NCBI GenBank assembly: GCA_029255685.2
Contig: CM055313.2
Span: forward strand, 74,750,641-74,814,640
DNA: 64,000 nt
Source: Silene conica
Lineage: Eukaryota; Streptophyta; Magnoliopsida; Caryophyllales; Caryophyllaceae
Direction of reading: 5' to 3'
Part shown: positions 1 through 9,541 of the stretch, one piece after another
Layout: every line of letters begins with the position of its first letter
Position numbering within the stretch: position 1 is the first letter of the stretch
The notes under the pieces: generated by a model
The model's input: only the letters and a program-made list of their open reading frames with translations
Databases searched by the model: none
Told to the model about the DNA's origin: nothing
Program-made: the position numbers and the translations under genes

Positions 1-1883
1 CCTAAGATCACTCTTATAAGCATCTCCGGAAAACCTACATGGCGCATAACCGCTTCAACAAAATCCCATTTCATCCTATCATATGCCTTACTCATATCAA
101 CCTTTAGAGCAAATCTCCCCTTCTTCCCCACCTTCTGACTATTGATATGAAAAATGGCTTCATTAGCGATTAGGATATTATCACTAATGTTCCTCCCGGC
201 AATGAAAGCCCCTTGAAAACGTTCCACAAGATATGCCATAACTTTGGCTAGCCTATTAGCAACGCATTTCGAAATAACCCGCATAATAACATTGCAAAGA
301 CTAATAGGCCGAAAATCACTTACCCCCTCAGGATTTTGACACTTCGGCACCAGAGCAATAAAAGTCCGATTGAATTCCTTGAGAACCCTACCTGTGTTGA
401 GAACTGAAAGAGCCGCCTTCGTGAAGTCATCCTTAATAAAGAACCAGCATTTATGAAGAGCTTGAGCTGGAACTCCATCCGGGCCAGGAGACTTAAGAGG
501 ACCCATCTGAAAGACCGCTTTCCTCACTTCTTTTTTCGTAAAAGGTTTATTTAACTTAGTAAAATCTGTCTCCTTAACCCTAACGTCCATACTTGCAAGA
601 AAGTCCCGAAGCTCATCTCCAACCCCCATACTCCCACCTCTATTCTCCAATCTATCTCCAACTCCGACTTCAAAGATAGATTGAAAGTGTTTTTGAAATT
701 CCTCCCCAATACCCTGCCTCTCATACTCCCACGAACCGTCATCCCTTTTTATACCAACAACAAAATTCCTGCCAGCCCTACCTTTAGCCCAATTAAAAAA
801 ATATTTCGTACAAATATCTCCCTCCTTTGCCCATTTAACCTTTGCTCTTTGTTGCCAGTAAACCGCCTTTGCACTCGCAAACTCCTTCAAATCTTGATGT
901 ACCTTATCATACCTATCAGCACTTCCAGTCAAAATCGCCTCCTCCATGCCTTCTTCAAGCTTTCTATCAAATTCATCCCACTTCCCTGACCATCCTTCTT
1001 TCTTATCTCGACTCCATTTCCTAATCTCTTGCCGTAGAATTCCCATTTTTTTCAACAGCCTGAAAGAATGGGACCCATTAATAGCAATACTCCATTTTTC
1101 CTTAAGAGTGGCAATACATTCCTCAAACTCCAAAGCCCACACGTCTACCTTATACGGTCTTTTTAGCTTTTCTTTCGTCAACATTAGATTAAGTTCTAAA
1201 GGAGCATGGTCAGAAAGTTGAATAGGGTAATGTTGCACCCCCGTGTCCGGAAACAATTCCAACCAATCCCTCGAGCCCATAGCCTTATCAAGCCTCTCAT
1301 ACACCCTAGCCATACCTTGCCTATTGTTACACCATGTGAATTTAGGACCTTTAAATGGAATATCCAAGAGCTCATTCCTAATTTTCCACTCCGAAAAAAA
1401 CCTTGCACCCGGAATTAATCCTTGATTACTACTACATTTCTCCCAAGTAAACTCGACTTGATTGAAATCCCCCACAATAATGTAAGGATACACTAAACTC
1501 CTAAGACTTTCTTCAAGTTCATCAAAGACTTGTTGTCGTTTATACACACACGGATCACCATAGAAAAACACATAATACCAACTCCGACCATAATTCACTT
1601 CTACTAACACAATAAGATAACGATTACAAGCAAAATGGAGGCTCATGTTGACACCCCTCTTCCAACCAACCCATAAACCCCCCGAAGCACCATTGGGATC
1701 CACCCCAACAGAAACATCAAAACCCCATGACCAAAAAAACCTAACCATATTACAACCATTACATTTCGTTTCAGCTAGAAAAAGAAAATCAAAGTACTTC
1801 TTATTTAGAATCGCTCTTAACTTAGGAATTGTAGGGGAGGGCGTATTATTAAGGCCCCTACAATTTCAAACCAAACCGTTCAT
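1..1883 (-). pseudogene. LINE ORF2: AP endonuclease plus N-terminal reverse transcriptase (partial)
   Basis: ORF2 of a LINE nicks target DNA and reverse-transcribes the element RNA. From ATG 1883-1881 the frame is interrupted at codon 6 by TGA (1868-1866), where the family usually has Trp just before the conserved NCRGL motif. After that stop the frame is open without a break to position 1, more than 600 codons. Endonuclease signatures in order are NCRGL, FLAETK, VGDFNQ, RLDKAMGSRDW and LSDHAPL. The RT begins around VSDFRPISLCN, and the first palm motif ALKVDMSKAYDRMKWDF lies near the window edge. The remaining palm motifs, C-terminal zinc region and 3' UTR lie outside. The ATG overlaps the TGA of the preceding ORF as ATGA, which suggests coupled re-initiation. 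The codon-6 stop would abolish full-length ORF2 unless a later start is used. Confidence 0.85.
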
Positions 1884-2419
1884 GGCTCCTTAGGAGGTTG
1901 TGTAGGCCCAACCTCCTCAAAGCCCTTCAAGTTGTCCTCTATAGACGAATCCGAGGACTCCTCCATATCAGAGTCATTAATGCTGACCACAAACCCAGCT
2001 CCAACAACCTTCTCCTTCCCCTTCTGTTCATTAGCATTCTTCCCCACAGCCCCACTCCCTTCACCAACCAGCAAAGCCCTCCTCTGTTCCCCTCCTTGTA
2101 CTCCAACACCCAGACACAATTTCTTTGCCATTTTCCCTAAAAACTCCTTAGCCCTTTCCAAAGTCTGCAACTCCTCCTCAGGCACCTTAACATTGTCAAG
2201 CTGTGTACAACATTTCCTTTTCCTAGCCCTCCTCAATTCCTCTTTGAACTCTTCCCCCATAGTATCCTTATGATAAATATCAATCATTCCCATTGTCCCA
2301 TCTGAGTTGTTTAGTGGATCAATATTTGCAATCAGTGTAGAAAGAGCACCCACTCGCGGAACATCAAACAGACGCACTCCCTCATTCTGCACAGCTTCCA
2401 GATCAACACCAGTCCCCAT
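1880..2419 (-). CDS. LINE ORF1 C-terminal segment or separate short ORF
   Basis: This open frame of 179 codons runs from ATG 2419-2417 to TGA 1882-1880. It is rich in Glu, Lys and Ser, has a basic cluster (RRARKRKCC) and an acidic Ser tail (DSDMEESSDSSIEDN), and has no catalytic motif. Its ATG overlaps the TGA of the upstream ORF1 segment as TGATG, and its own TGA overlaps the ORF2 ATG as ATGA. It is either the C-terminus of ORF1 put out of frame by one indel, or a small ORF translated by termination-reinitiation. The first is more likely because LINE ORF1 usually reaches ORF2 directly. Confidence 0.55.
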   Translation of the reverse strand: MGTGVDLEAVQNEGVRLFDVPRVGALSTLIANIDPLNNSDGTMGMIDIYHKDTMGEEFKEELRRARKRKCCTQLDNVKVPEEELQTLERAKEFLGKMAKKLCLGVGVQGGEQRRALLVGEGSGAVGKNANEQKGKEKVVGAGFVVSINDSDMEESSDSSIEDNLKGFEEVGPTQPPKEP

Positions 2420-4751
2420 CAAGCCTTCTTCAGCTCCCTCACTACCTGCTTGCCTTTTTCAATTGCTTCTTCAGTAGCACGCTTAATCTGGTCCACAACC
2501 CTCTCCAGCCTAGCCAAACCATCATCCAGTTCTTTTCCCTTCCTTATCAGAGCATCTGGGACACCAACAGGAACCATGTTATTACCTTCCTCCTTAACCA
2601 CCCTCACCTTAACCTCCTCTTCACCCATACCTCCAGTCCCCAGCTGCAATCTTGTTTCCACTCCACTTCCAATCTCAGCTTCCTCATCAGAGGAGATAAC
2701 AATAGCAGAACTATGATGAAATTCAGAAAAATCCGAAGGCAATTCCTCAGCTGGATTATAAAGATGGTAAGGGTAGTGATCAGACTCCTGAGAATCCTGG
2801 GAATCCTCCCCATCACTAATGACTATGACCTCATTTCCCCTAATCTCCTCACCACCCTCCTCATCCACAGCATTAACCTCATCACTCCCTACATCTCCCA
2901 TTCTGAAGTGACCATCAGGAAAGTGATAAACAATGGGTAGTCCATTTTCTAGTGGCTCAAAAGTTTGATTAAACCCCCTGTATTCATCATCCATCATAGC
3001 CCATTCAGGATCCCCTTCTACCCTTGAAAGGATAGCTTCTTGTATCCTTTGATCCCTATCCACCAGACCACTCAAAGAACCCTGTGATGCATAAAGAAGA
3101 TAGGGGTCACTCTCTCTCAGCTGTCTCATAGCATCCTCCTGTCTATTCTGCTGTCCACTATGGCCACCAAATTCCTCCTCTGCACTATGATATTGTTCCT
3201 GCTGCTCATTTACTCCTTCCATCTCAGTATCCCCACTCCTAACTCTCCTCAGATCAGCCCCCCCATTTCCTCCCCGGAATTACCTTGTCCCTGCCCCCGA
3301 GAAAGTGTTTCAATCTCCATTTCCTGCATTCCAAACTGTTCTTGTAATACACCCTCCATAACCTGAGCTTCCACCCCACCAGAACCAGACCCAAGACCTC
3401 CCCCAAACCCCTGAAAGCCTTGTTGAAAACCAGAACCCACTCCATTAGAACCATTCACAGCCCCAGCATTACCATTACCAGCCTCGTGTCCCTCATCACC
3501 TTCTCCACCAGCAGCAACCCTTACCCCAGCATCCATACCACCATTTCCCACCTGTTCTCTCAGATTGAACACCACAGGGCCTGCAAAAGGCTGTGCAGTG
3601 ACAGTAAAACTCATCCCTGGGTAAACTCTTCCACCTGGTGTAATACCAAGGTGAAAATCAACCACTCTTTCTGGTGATTCCCTCCCCCTCCTAACATCCC
3701 TTCTCAGACCTAGCCTTACTCTAGAGCTCACATATCTTGTTGTAGAAGGTGTGGCCCTCAAATCCATGTTAAACATGGTATGATTGCTAGTAGCCTGTTA
3801 AACCACAAAACCCTTCTCTACTGACCTATTCAGCATTCCAGTTATATCAGAAACAATAGTCATCATGCTCTCCCTACATTGAGCCCCCGTGTGTCCAATC
3901 TTACCACATTTAACACAATATTTAAAAATGTCCTCATATCTAAACTGTACCCACAGCAAATGACCATCATCTAAGGCTAAGAAAAAACCAGGTACCAAAG
4001 GCTGATTAAGACGAATACAAACCTTAAGACGAAGAAAGTCATTTTCAGGAATACCTTCAAAGTGTTGAACGTAATACAGGTGGCTAACAAGTTTCCCAGC
4101 TATATGTGCCACATGCTCCGTAAGATACTCAAACGGGAGTCCACAAACCCTAACCCACACCTCAGCAAAAGGAAAACGAACTGTCCTAAGTATCATATCA
4201 GGATACCACTTGGCAAACACCATAACAGCCCCATCAATAGTAGCAGTAGTTCTAGCCAGTAAGCCTTCCATGTCGCGCACATCTTCACAGTGCAGGATGT
4301 ACAATTCACCCATCCGTGACACAGCTATACTTCTCCTAGTCTCCCATTTCTTTTCAATAACATCCTCCACTAACTCAGCCTCAAACATTCGATAATCAAC
4401 AAGAAAACCCAGGACACAATTACCCCAGTATTCCCTCGACCTCCCCAAATGTCCAGGTTCCACATTCATCACTGGGCCCGTCCTCGGATACCTCCAGATA
4501 TTTGCATGTTCAAGATTCATAGGTTGAAAAGCAGCACCCTCATGATGTTGATGAACTTGCTCATGACCATGAACCCCCTCATTAGGAAACCCATTCTGAT
4601 CCTCCCCCCCAAAGCCATATCTCCCAAACTGGTTCTCAAACTCCATACTCTCCAAGGACTTCTCTTCAGGAAAAACGATATCAGGTTGTTTATGATTATT
4701 AAGTTGTTTTCTGTTTGAATAACGATATTTGGATGGATGAGAACCCTTCAT
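2419..4751 (-). pseudogene. LINE ORF1, DUF4283/zinc-knuckle type, broken by TAA and 1-nt shift
   Basis: Plant LINE ORF1 proteins coat the element RNA. From ATG 4751 the first ~317 codons contain a DUF4283-like region (WYPDMILRTVRFPFAEVWVR...) and a CX2CX4HX4C knuckle, CVKCGKIGHTGAQC. A TAA at 3800-3798 interrupts the frame. The next codons continue in the same frame for ~175 codons of Gly/Gln-rich sequence to TGA 3251-3249. A G7 run (C7 on plus at 3258-3264) lies just before that stop. Adding one base there would lead straight into the following acidic segment, which starts at or before 3222 and ends at TGA 2421-2419. One ancestral ORF1 of at least ~770 codons is therefore the simplest reading. 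No RNA-recognition motif was recognised beyond DUF4283. Confidence 0.75.
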
Positions 4752-5359
4752 AATCTCTGCCTTAAATAGGGAACTAAAAAACCTAACACAACCCTAAAAC
4801 CTCTTCCCCTTCGTCTGACAAAACCACTTCAAAAACGCTTGGATTATAGAAAAAGTTCTAACCCCCAATAAACAGCCTTCAAAAAGACATTATTACACTA
4901 ACCCTATCCCTAATCCCAATAGGCTCAAAGCCACACACGCATGCAAAGCCCCAAAACTCAATCTTCAGATAATCGGAACCCGTGCATGTCAGTATTTCAC
5001 CAATCGTTACCAATTTTAGTAATAATTATACCCAAAAACAACAATTCCCAAAGCGTTTCTTTATCCACTTCCAAAAGCAACAATCATCCAGCCCTCAATC
5101 TTCAATGATTACTGAAAACGAACGATAGGATGGACTTTAAACTTTGGTTTCTGATTATTGATTGTAAAGAAGATAAAAATGAAATTTTTTGTAAATTTAG
5201 TTGTTTTTTTTGTGATAATTTTGTAAAAAAGCTCTCAGGGTTGAGAGAAAATGCTCTCTATTTTTTTTAGAGAGAGAAGTTAATCCAGTTTATCTATCAT
5301 CATAGTGCATTTTTTTTATTATCTAAACATTAATTATTTTTATATATAAACATTTATAG

Positions 5360-5817
5360 GTAAATATTATTTGGTGGATTCGGGATACCCGAATACACTT
5401 GGGTATTTGTCTCCTATTAGCCATCCAAACGTAAGAAACCATGTGCCTGAATATAAGCATGCACCTCCTAGCGGAATATTTGAACATTTTAATTATCGAC
5501 ATTCATCTTTGAGGATGACGGTTGAAATGATGTTTGGTCAGCTGAAGAGAAGGTGGAAGGTGTTAAAAAACATGCCACAAATGACAACGAAACATCAAAT
5601 GTCAATTATCGTATCCGCTTTTACACTTCATAATTTCATTCGGATGCATAAACTTGGTATTCCAGTTATACAACATCAAAGTATTCAAGGAAGAACAGAT
5701 TCAAACATGGATGATAAAGAACTGAAGAAATTAATGGGCAAAGTTCGAAAAGAAATTGAAAAAAAAAGAATTATTAATTTTTTTACAGTAATAATCATAA
5801 TAAAAATTATTAATTAA
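5360..5817 (+). pseudogene. PIF/Harbinger (HARBI1-like) transposase C-terminal fragment
   Basis: About 150 codons match the end of the DDE_4 nuclease domain of Harbinger transposases. KYYLVDSGYPN holds the second catalytic Asp, FNYRHSSLRMTVEMMFGQLKRRW holds the third acidic residue (Glu in VEMMFG), and ALHNFI-like FTLHNFIRMHK follows. The first Asp and the DNA-binding N-terminus are missing. The frame is open upstream through an AG at 5358-5359, which could be a splice acceptor, since plant Harbinger transposases contain introns. It ends in TAA at 5815-5817 within AT-rich sequence. No TIR or TWA TSD was found, so this is a fragment, possibly cut by the LINE on its left. Confidence 0.8.
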
Positions 5818-5935
5818 TAATAATAAATAGAATAATAAATAAATAAATAAATATAATAATAGTAATAATAATAATAATAATAACAAAAACAACAACAACA
5901 ACAATATTAATAATAATAATAATAATAATAATGTG
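5812..5935. repeat. AT-rich trinucleotide/tetranucleotide microsatellite
   Basis: The segment consists of imperfect TAA/AAT, AAAT and AAC runs immediately after the Harbinger fragment. Confidence 0.9.
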
Positions 5936-5990
5936 GGATGTACTTAATTAATAAAGTCGAGTCAAACTAAACTGAAATGAATTAAACGAA

Positions 5991-6125
5991 GCTGAGCTGA
6001 GCTGAGCTGAGCTGAACTGAACTGAACTGAACTGAACTGAACTGAATGAAGCTGAGCTGAACTGAATTGAGCTGAACTGAACCGAAGTGAACTGAATAGA
6101 GCTGAGCTGAACTGAAACGAGCTGA
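5991..6125. repeat. (RCTGA)n pentanucleotide array
   Basis: About 27 imperfect copies of a 5-bp unit GCTGA or ACTGA occur here, with blocks of GCTGA alternating with blocks of ACTGA. On the minus strand the array is open and encodes a Ser/Phe/Gln-rich string only because the unit contains few stops. I do not regard it as coding. Confidence 0.9.
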
Positions 6126-6160
6126 AAATAAGCCAGAAAGAACAGGGCCTTACACCTTTT

Positions 6161-6469
6161 TGAGACATTAGGTTTCCTGTTTAATTTATTAAAAACGTAG
6201 AGAAATAAGATTGTTATACAATACAAAATAGTCATCTTATATACACAACTATACAAAGTACTATATGTAAAGTTACCTTAACCTCCATTGATGATCTCCC
6301 TAAACTTGATGAAGAACAAAGAGGGTGTGTTTCAAACAATATATACAATTATTGGTTATCAACTAATAACACAAATTCTAACTAACACATTGACACTTCA
6401 GCAATCCGTGTGTGATGCCTTCATTCCTCAATGGTGATTAGCAGTCTGAACAATCTCTATATCTCTACA
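6161..6469 (-). repeat. copia LTR (309 bp), 3' LTR of left remnant
   Basis: The segment begins TGAGACATTAGG and ends CTCTACA on the plus strand, so on the minus strand it starts TG and ends CA. It is flanked on its right by AAAAGGGGTG on the minus strand, which is polypurine-tract-like. It matches 7796-8099 nearly base for base with small indels. RNase H coding sequence lies directly to its right, so it is a 3' LTR. Confidence 0.8.
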
Positions 6470-6533
6470 CACCCCTTTTAGGTTAGAATTATTGAAGATA
6501 TTAAATCTGATTAATAATATTCTGAGAATATTA

Positions 6534-6935
6534 TTAATCAGATTTAATATCTTCAATATGCTCCTTCAAGTCGGACTTTCTGTAGGATAGATCGAGTTTG
6601 TGAAAAATAGATAAAAAACGTTGGCGAGGCGATGGCTTAGTGAGGACATCACCAAGTTGATCATTAGAAGCAATGTGCTGCATACGTAAAAGTCCCTTAT
6701 TTACCTGTTCACGGACAAAATGAAAAGCAAGGGTTACATGTTTCATTCGAGAGTGAAAAACCGGATTTGATGCGTATTGAGTAGCTCCGAGGTTATCACA
6801 AAACACAATTGTTGGTGAGTGGATTGCATATTTTAATTCAGTAAGACGAGCACGAATCCATAGTAGTTCTAGTGTGGTGTCTGCCACAGCGCGGAACTCC
6901 GCTTCGGTAGTTGAGAGAGCTAATGAGTGTTGTTC
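6534..6935 (-). pseudogene. copia RNase H, C-terminal pol fragment
   Basis: The minus-strand reading contains QHSLALSTTEAEFRAVADTT (start near 6935), then LLWIRARLTEL, FCDNLGATQYASNPVFHSRMKH, VREQV and LGDVLTKP. These are hallmarks of the copia RNase H at the end of pol. It is out of frame with the RT segment on its right: at least two frame changes lie in 6888-6990. It ends close to the polypurine tract and LTR. No intact protein is possible. Confidence 0.85.
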
Positions 6936-6962
6936 TTAGAGGACCAAGAAATCGGTTTCGTC

Positions 6963-7712
6963 CTAAGTAAATGATGTAACCTGTTGTTGAGACACAATCC
7001 TCTCTGTCACCAGCCCGGCGTCACAAAAAGAGTGTAGAGTCATGGGATTGTCTTGGTGCAAGAGAATACCCACATGGAGAGAACCTTTGAGATAACGAAG
7101 GAGTCGTTTTAAGGAAAGCCAGTGGACATCGTGTGGGATTTGGAGAAATTGGGCTAATCTGTTTACACTATAAGCTATATCAGGGCACGTGAGGGATAGA
7201 TATAGGAGACTTCCAATAATTGTTCGATAGGTGGATGGTTTGGGTATGGGTTGGCCACCAGTACGTGTTAGGGGAGGATATGATGTCATAGGTGTCGTGG
7301 TGGGCTTACAGTCCAGCATGTGGGCGTGTAGGAGAAGGTCATGGGTATACTTGGTTTGGGTAAGGGATAAGCGTGTGTGGGTGGGTGTGATTTCAATACC
7401 TAGAAAATATGACGGAAATCCCAAGTCCTTCAAGGAGAACCGATGTGAGAAGGCCGTGAAAAAATTGGTAAGATTGGTAGAAGGTGGTCCGGTGACGATG
7501 ATATCGTCGACATAGACTAATAGGTAAATGATACAGGAAGCTTTGTTGTATAGAAAAAGTGAGGGGTCAGAGATAGATTGGGTAAAACCATATGAAACAA
7601 AATATGATTTTAACTCATTGTACCAAGCTCGAGGAGCTTGTTTAAGACCATAGATAACTTTTGTTAATTTGCAAATGTAATTAGGTCGCTGATACCGTCG
7701 TTTTAGTACCAA
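6963..7712 (-). pseudogene. copia reverse transcriptase fragment (RVT_2)
   Basis: The 249-codon minus-strand frame contains KVIYGLKQAPRAWYNEL, the active-site LLVYVDDIIVTG, LKDLGFPSYFLGIEI and SLLYLSLTCPDIAYSVNRLAQF, then enters the connection to RNase H. The N-terminal RT, integrase, protease and gag are absent. Homology stops abruptly at about 7712, where 85 bp of unrelated sequence precede the next LTR. It appears to be a deleted retrotransposon. Confidence 0.9.
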
Positions 7713-7795
7713 AAATAATCCCCCTTCTCTATTATAGTGCGACTAAGCGCGCGATTTGTTGAACCAAAAAAAACTATAGGTGATTTACAAATTTA

Positions 7796-8099
7796 TGAGA
7801 CATTAGGTTTGATGTTTAATTTATTAAAAACATAGAGAAATAAGATTGTTATACAATACATGATAGAGTCATCTTATATACACAACTATACAAGTACTAT
7901 ATGTAAAGTTACCTTAACCTCCATTGATGATCTCCCTAAGCTTGATGAAGAACAAAAAGGGTGTGTTTTAAACTATATATACAATTGGTTATCAACTAAC
8001 ACAAATTCTAACTAACACATTGACACTTCAGCAATCCGTGTATGGTGCCTTCATTCCTCAATGGTGATTAGTAGCTTGAACAATCTCTATATCTCTACA
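7796..8099 (-). repeat. copia LTR (304 bp), 3' LTR of a second remnant
   Basis: This is a second copy of the 6161-6469 LTR, TGAGACATTAGG to CTCTACA, again followed on its right by a polypurine tract (GAAAGGGGTG on the minus strand) and then RNase H coding sequence. It therefore belongs to a different element from the RT fragment on its left, rather than being that fragment's 5' LTR. Confidence 0.75.
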
Positions 8100-8109
8100 C
8101 ACCCCTTTC

Positions 8110-8730
8110 AAGTTAAAATCACTAAAAACTGTAAACCCAATCTTCCTTGGAAGAAACAATGTTGTTGTCCTCCTAAAGGCTTTGTCATCAAGTCTGCAAG
8201 CCGTAGACTAGATTTTACGTGAACTGGTATGATTAACCTTAGCTTCTTGTATCCTTTGTCTTACATAACAGTAGATTATGATCTCCAAGTGTATTGTCCT
8301 CTCATGGAACAACGGATTAAGAGTTATGTGTTCAGCTGCTTTATTGTCACGATAAGGGTTGATAGGTGCGGGAACTATGACATTCAAATCCTTGAGTACT
8401 ATCTCACTTATTGTGTATGACATACATCTTTATTCTGCTTATGAAATCTCTTACTAACACAATAACCCAATAGTGATATACTATTTAATGCACATGTTCC
8501 TCAATCTGCACCAAAGTAAGCACATAGGTTTAGGCCACGCTCTACAAAATAGAATAATCATGTGTTTGCACAATGCTTTAAGTATCTGACGACATATAAA
8601 GTTGCTTGTAGATGTGAAACTGTAGGCTGTATCAAAAATTGACTCGGGTATTGTACTGGATATGATATACTTGGCCTAGTTAGACTCAAATATAACAATG
8701 TTTCGACCAATCTCCTATATTTTCTGGATC
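8110..8730 (-). pseudogene. second copia remnant: RNase H and decayed RT end
   Basis: The minus-strand frame 8423-8208 reads LKDLNVIVPAPINPYRDNKAAEH... with HITLNPLFHERT and YVRQRIQEA, typical copia RNase H. A stop follows, and a decayed tail runs to the polypurine tract at 8100-8110. From 8424 to about 8730 only scattered similarity to the RT-RNase H connection can be seen. This family of RNase H differs from that at 6534-6935 although the LTRs are alike. Confidence 0.7.
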
Positions 8731-8739
8731 TGGTAAGAG

Positions 8740-9238
8740 TGAACGTCAGGGAGGAAAATAGAAACTTTAAAATATAATCCTGACGGAAAAACCGTCAGGA
8801 AAATTAAAACACGGTTTTCTGACGGAATTTTCGTCAGTAAAGCTGTCTTCTGACGGAAAAAACAGTCAGTGAAGTTGACTCGCTTTTCAGAACATGTCGA
8901 TTGCTTTTTCAAATTTACTGACGGTTTTTCCGTCAGAAGACAGCTTTACTGACGGAAATTCCGTCAAAAAATAAAAAAATTAAAAAATTTCAGTCAAATA
9001 ACTTACATCGTGTTTCACCCTGTTTGACCAAGAGTTTGTGACGGAGAAACCGTCAGAATTTCCTTCACATAAATTTGCGGTTTATCTTTTCATGGACGCG
9101 CCATTTTATAATGACGGATACAGACGGTTTTTCCTTCAGAAATAATTTCTGACAGAGAAACCGTCACAACGTGTCAGTTTAGCGAAAATTTTGACGGATT
9201 AAAAAATCCGTCGATCAATACCGCGCCTTTTTTTGTAG
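8740..9238. mobile_element. CACTA-type element end (fragment)
   Basis: On the minus strand the right border reads CACTACAAAAAAAGGCGCGG, the classical CACTA terminus, ending at 9238. The interior is packed with short repeats of TGACGGNNNNNCCGTCA in both orientations, as expected for CACTA sub-terminal repeats. No matching left terminus was found near 8700-8760, so only one end, or an internally rearranged non-autonomous copy, is present. Confidence 0.65.
8820..8967. repeat. inverted repeat (hairpin) in CACTA end
   Basis: 8820-8870 and 8917-8967 are reverse complements with few mismatches, separated by a 46-nt loop. Each arm itself contains two TGACGG...CCGTCA palindromes. Confidence 0.85.
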
Positions 9239-9541
9239 TGATGGAAAATTAATAACAATAATATAAATTAAGGTAAACATGTTGTAAAGATAAAGGTAAT
9301 AAATTACGAAGGTAAAACTAAAGTAACTGTAACTAGACAAGAATTTAAAGACGAGAATTGAAAGACAAGAATTGAAGACAAGAACTGAAAGATTAACTAT
9401 TAAAATAAAGGGAAGGGAAGAAAGATTACAAAATTTGCTATCCGCAGACTGCAATTAAGAACGTAACTAATGCTTTAAGGCGTCTCTAAAACCAATACTG
9501 AAAATTGATATATAAAACTACCTAATTATCTCTCCTTATAT

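Larger units (their letters stand above)
1..5285 (-). mobile_element. LINE (non-LTR retrotransposon), 3' part cut off by window edge
   Basis: Reading the minus strand from about 5285 leftward gives a 5' leader, an ORF1 with a nucleic-acid-binding zinc knuckle, an endonuclease and the first part of a reverse transcriptase, which is the standard order of plant L1-type LINEs. The RT runs off the window at position 1, so the 3' end, poly-A tail and TSD are not visible. The 5' boundary is a guess: 4752-5285 is non-coding leader-like sequence with a CT-rich stretch on the minus strand. There are few breaks (one TAA, a 1-nt shift in a G7 run and a further frame change in ORF1; one TGA in ORF2), so the copy is not ancient. 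Confidence 0.85.

Noticed and set aside
5948..6256. Ser/Phe/Gln repeat protein on the minus strand
   Set aside because: It is translation of the (RCTGA)n array; no start context, no conservation signal.
7796..8099. 5' LTR of the copia RT fragment at 6963-7712
   Set aside because: A polypurine tract and RNase H in the same orientation lie to its right, which makes it the 3' LTR of another element; no primer site is present on its left.
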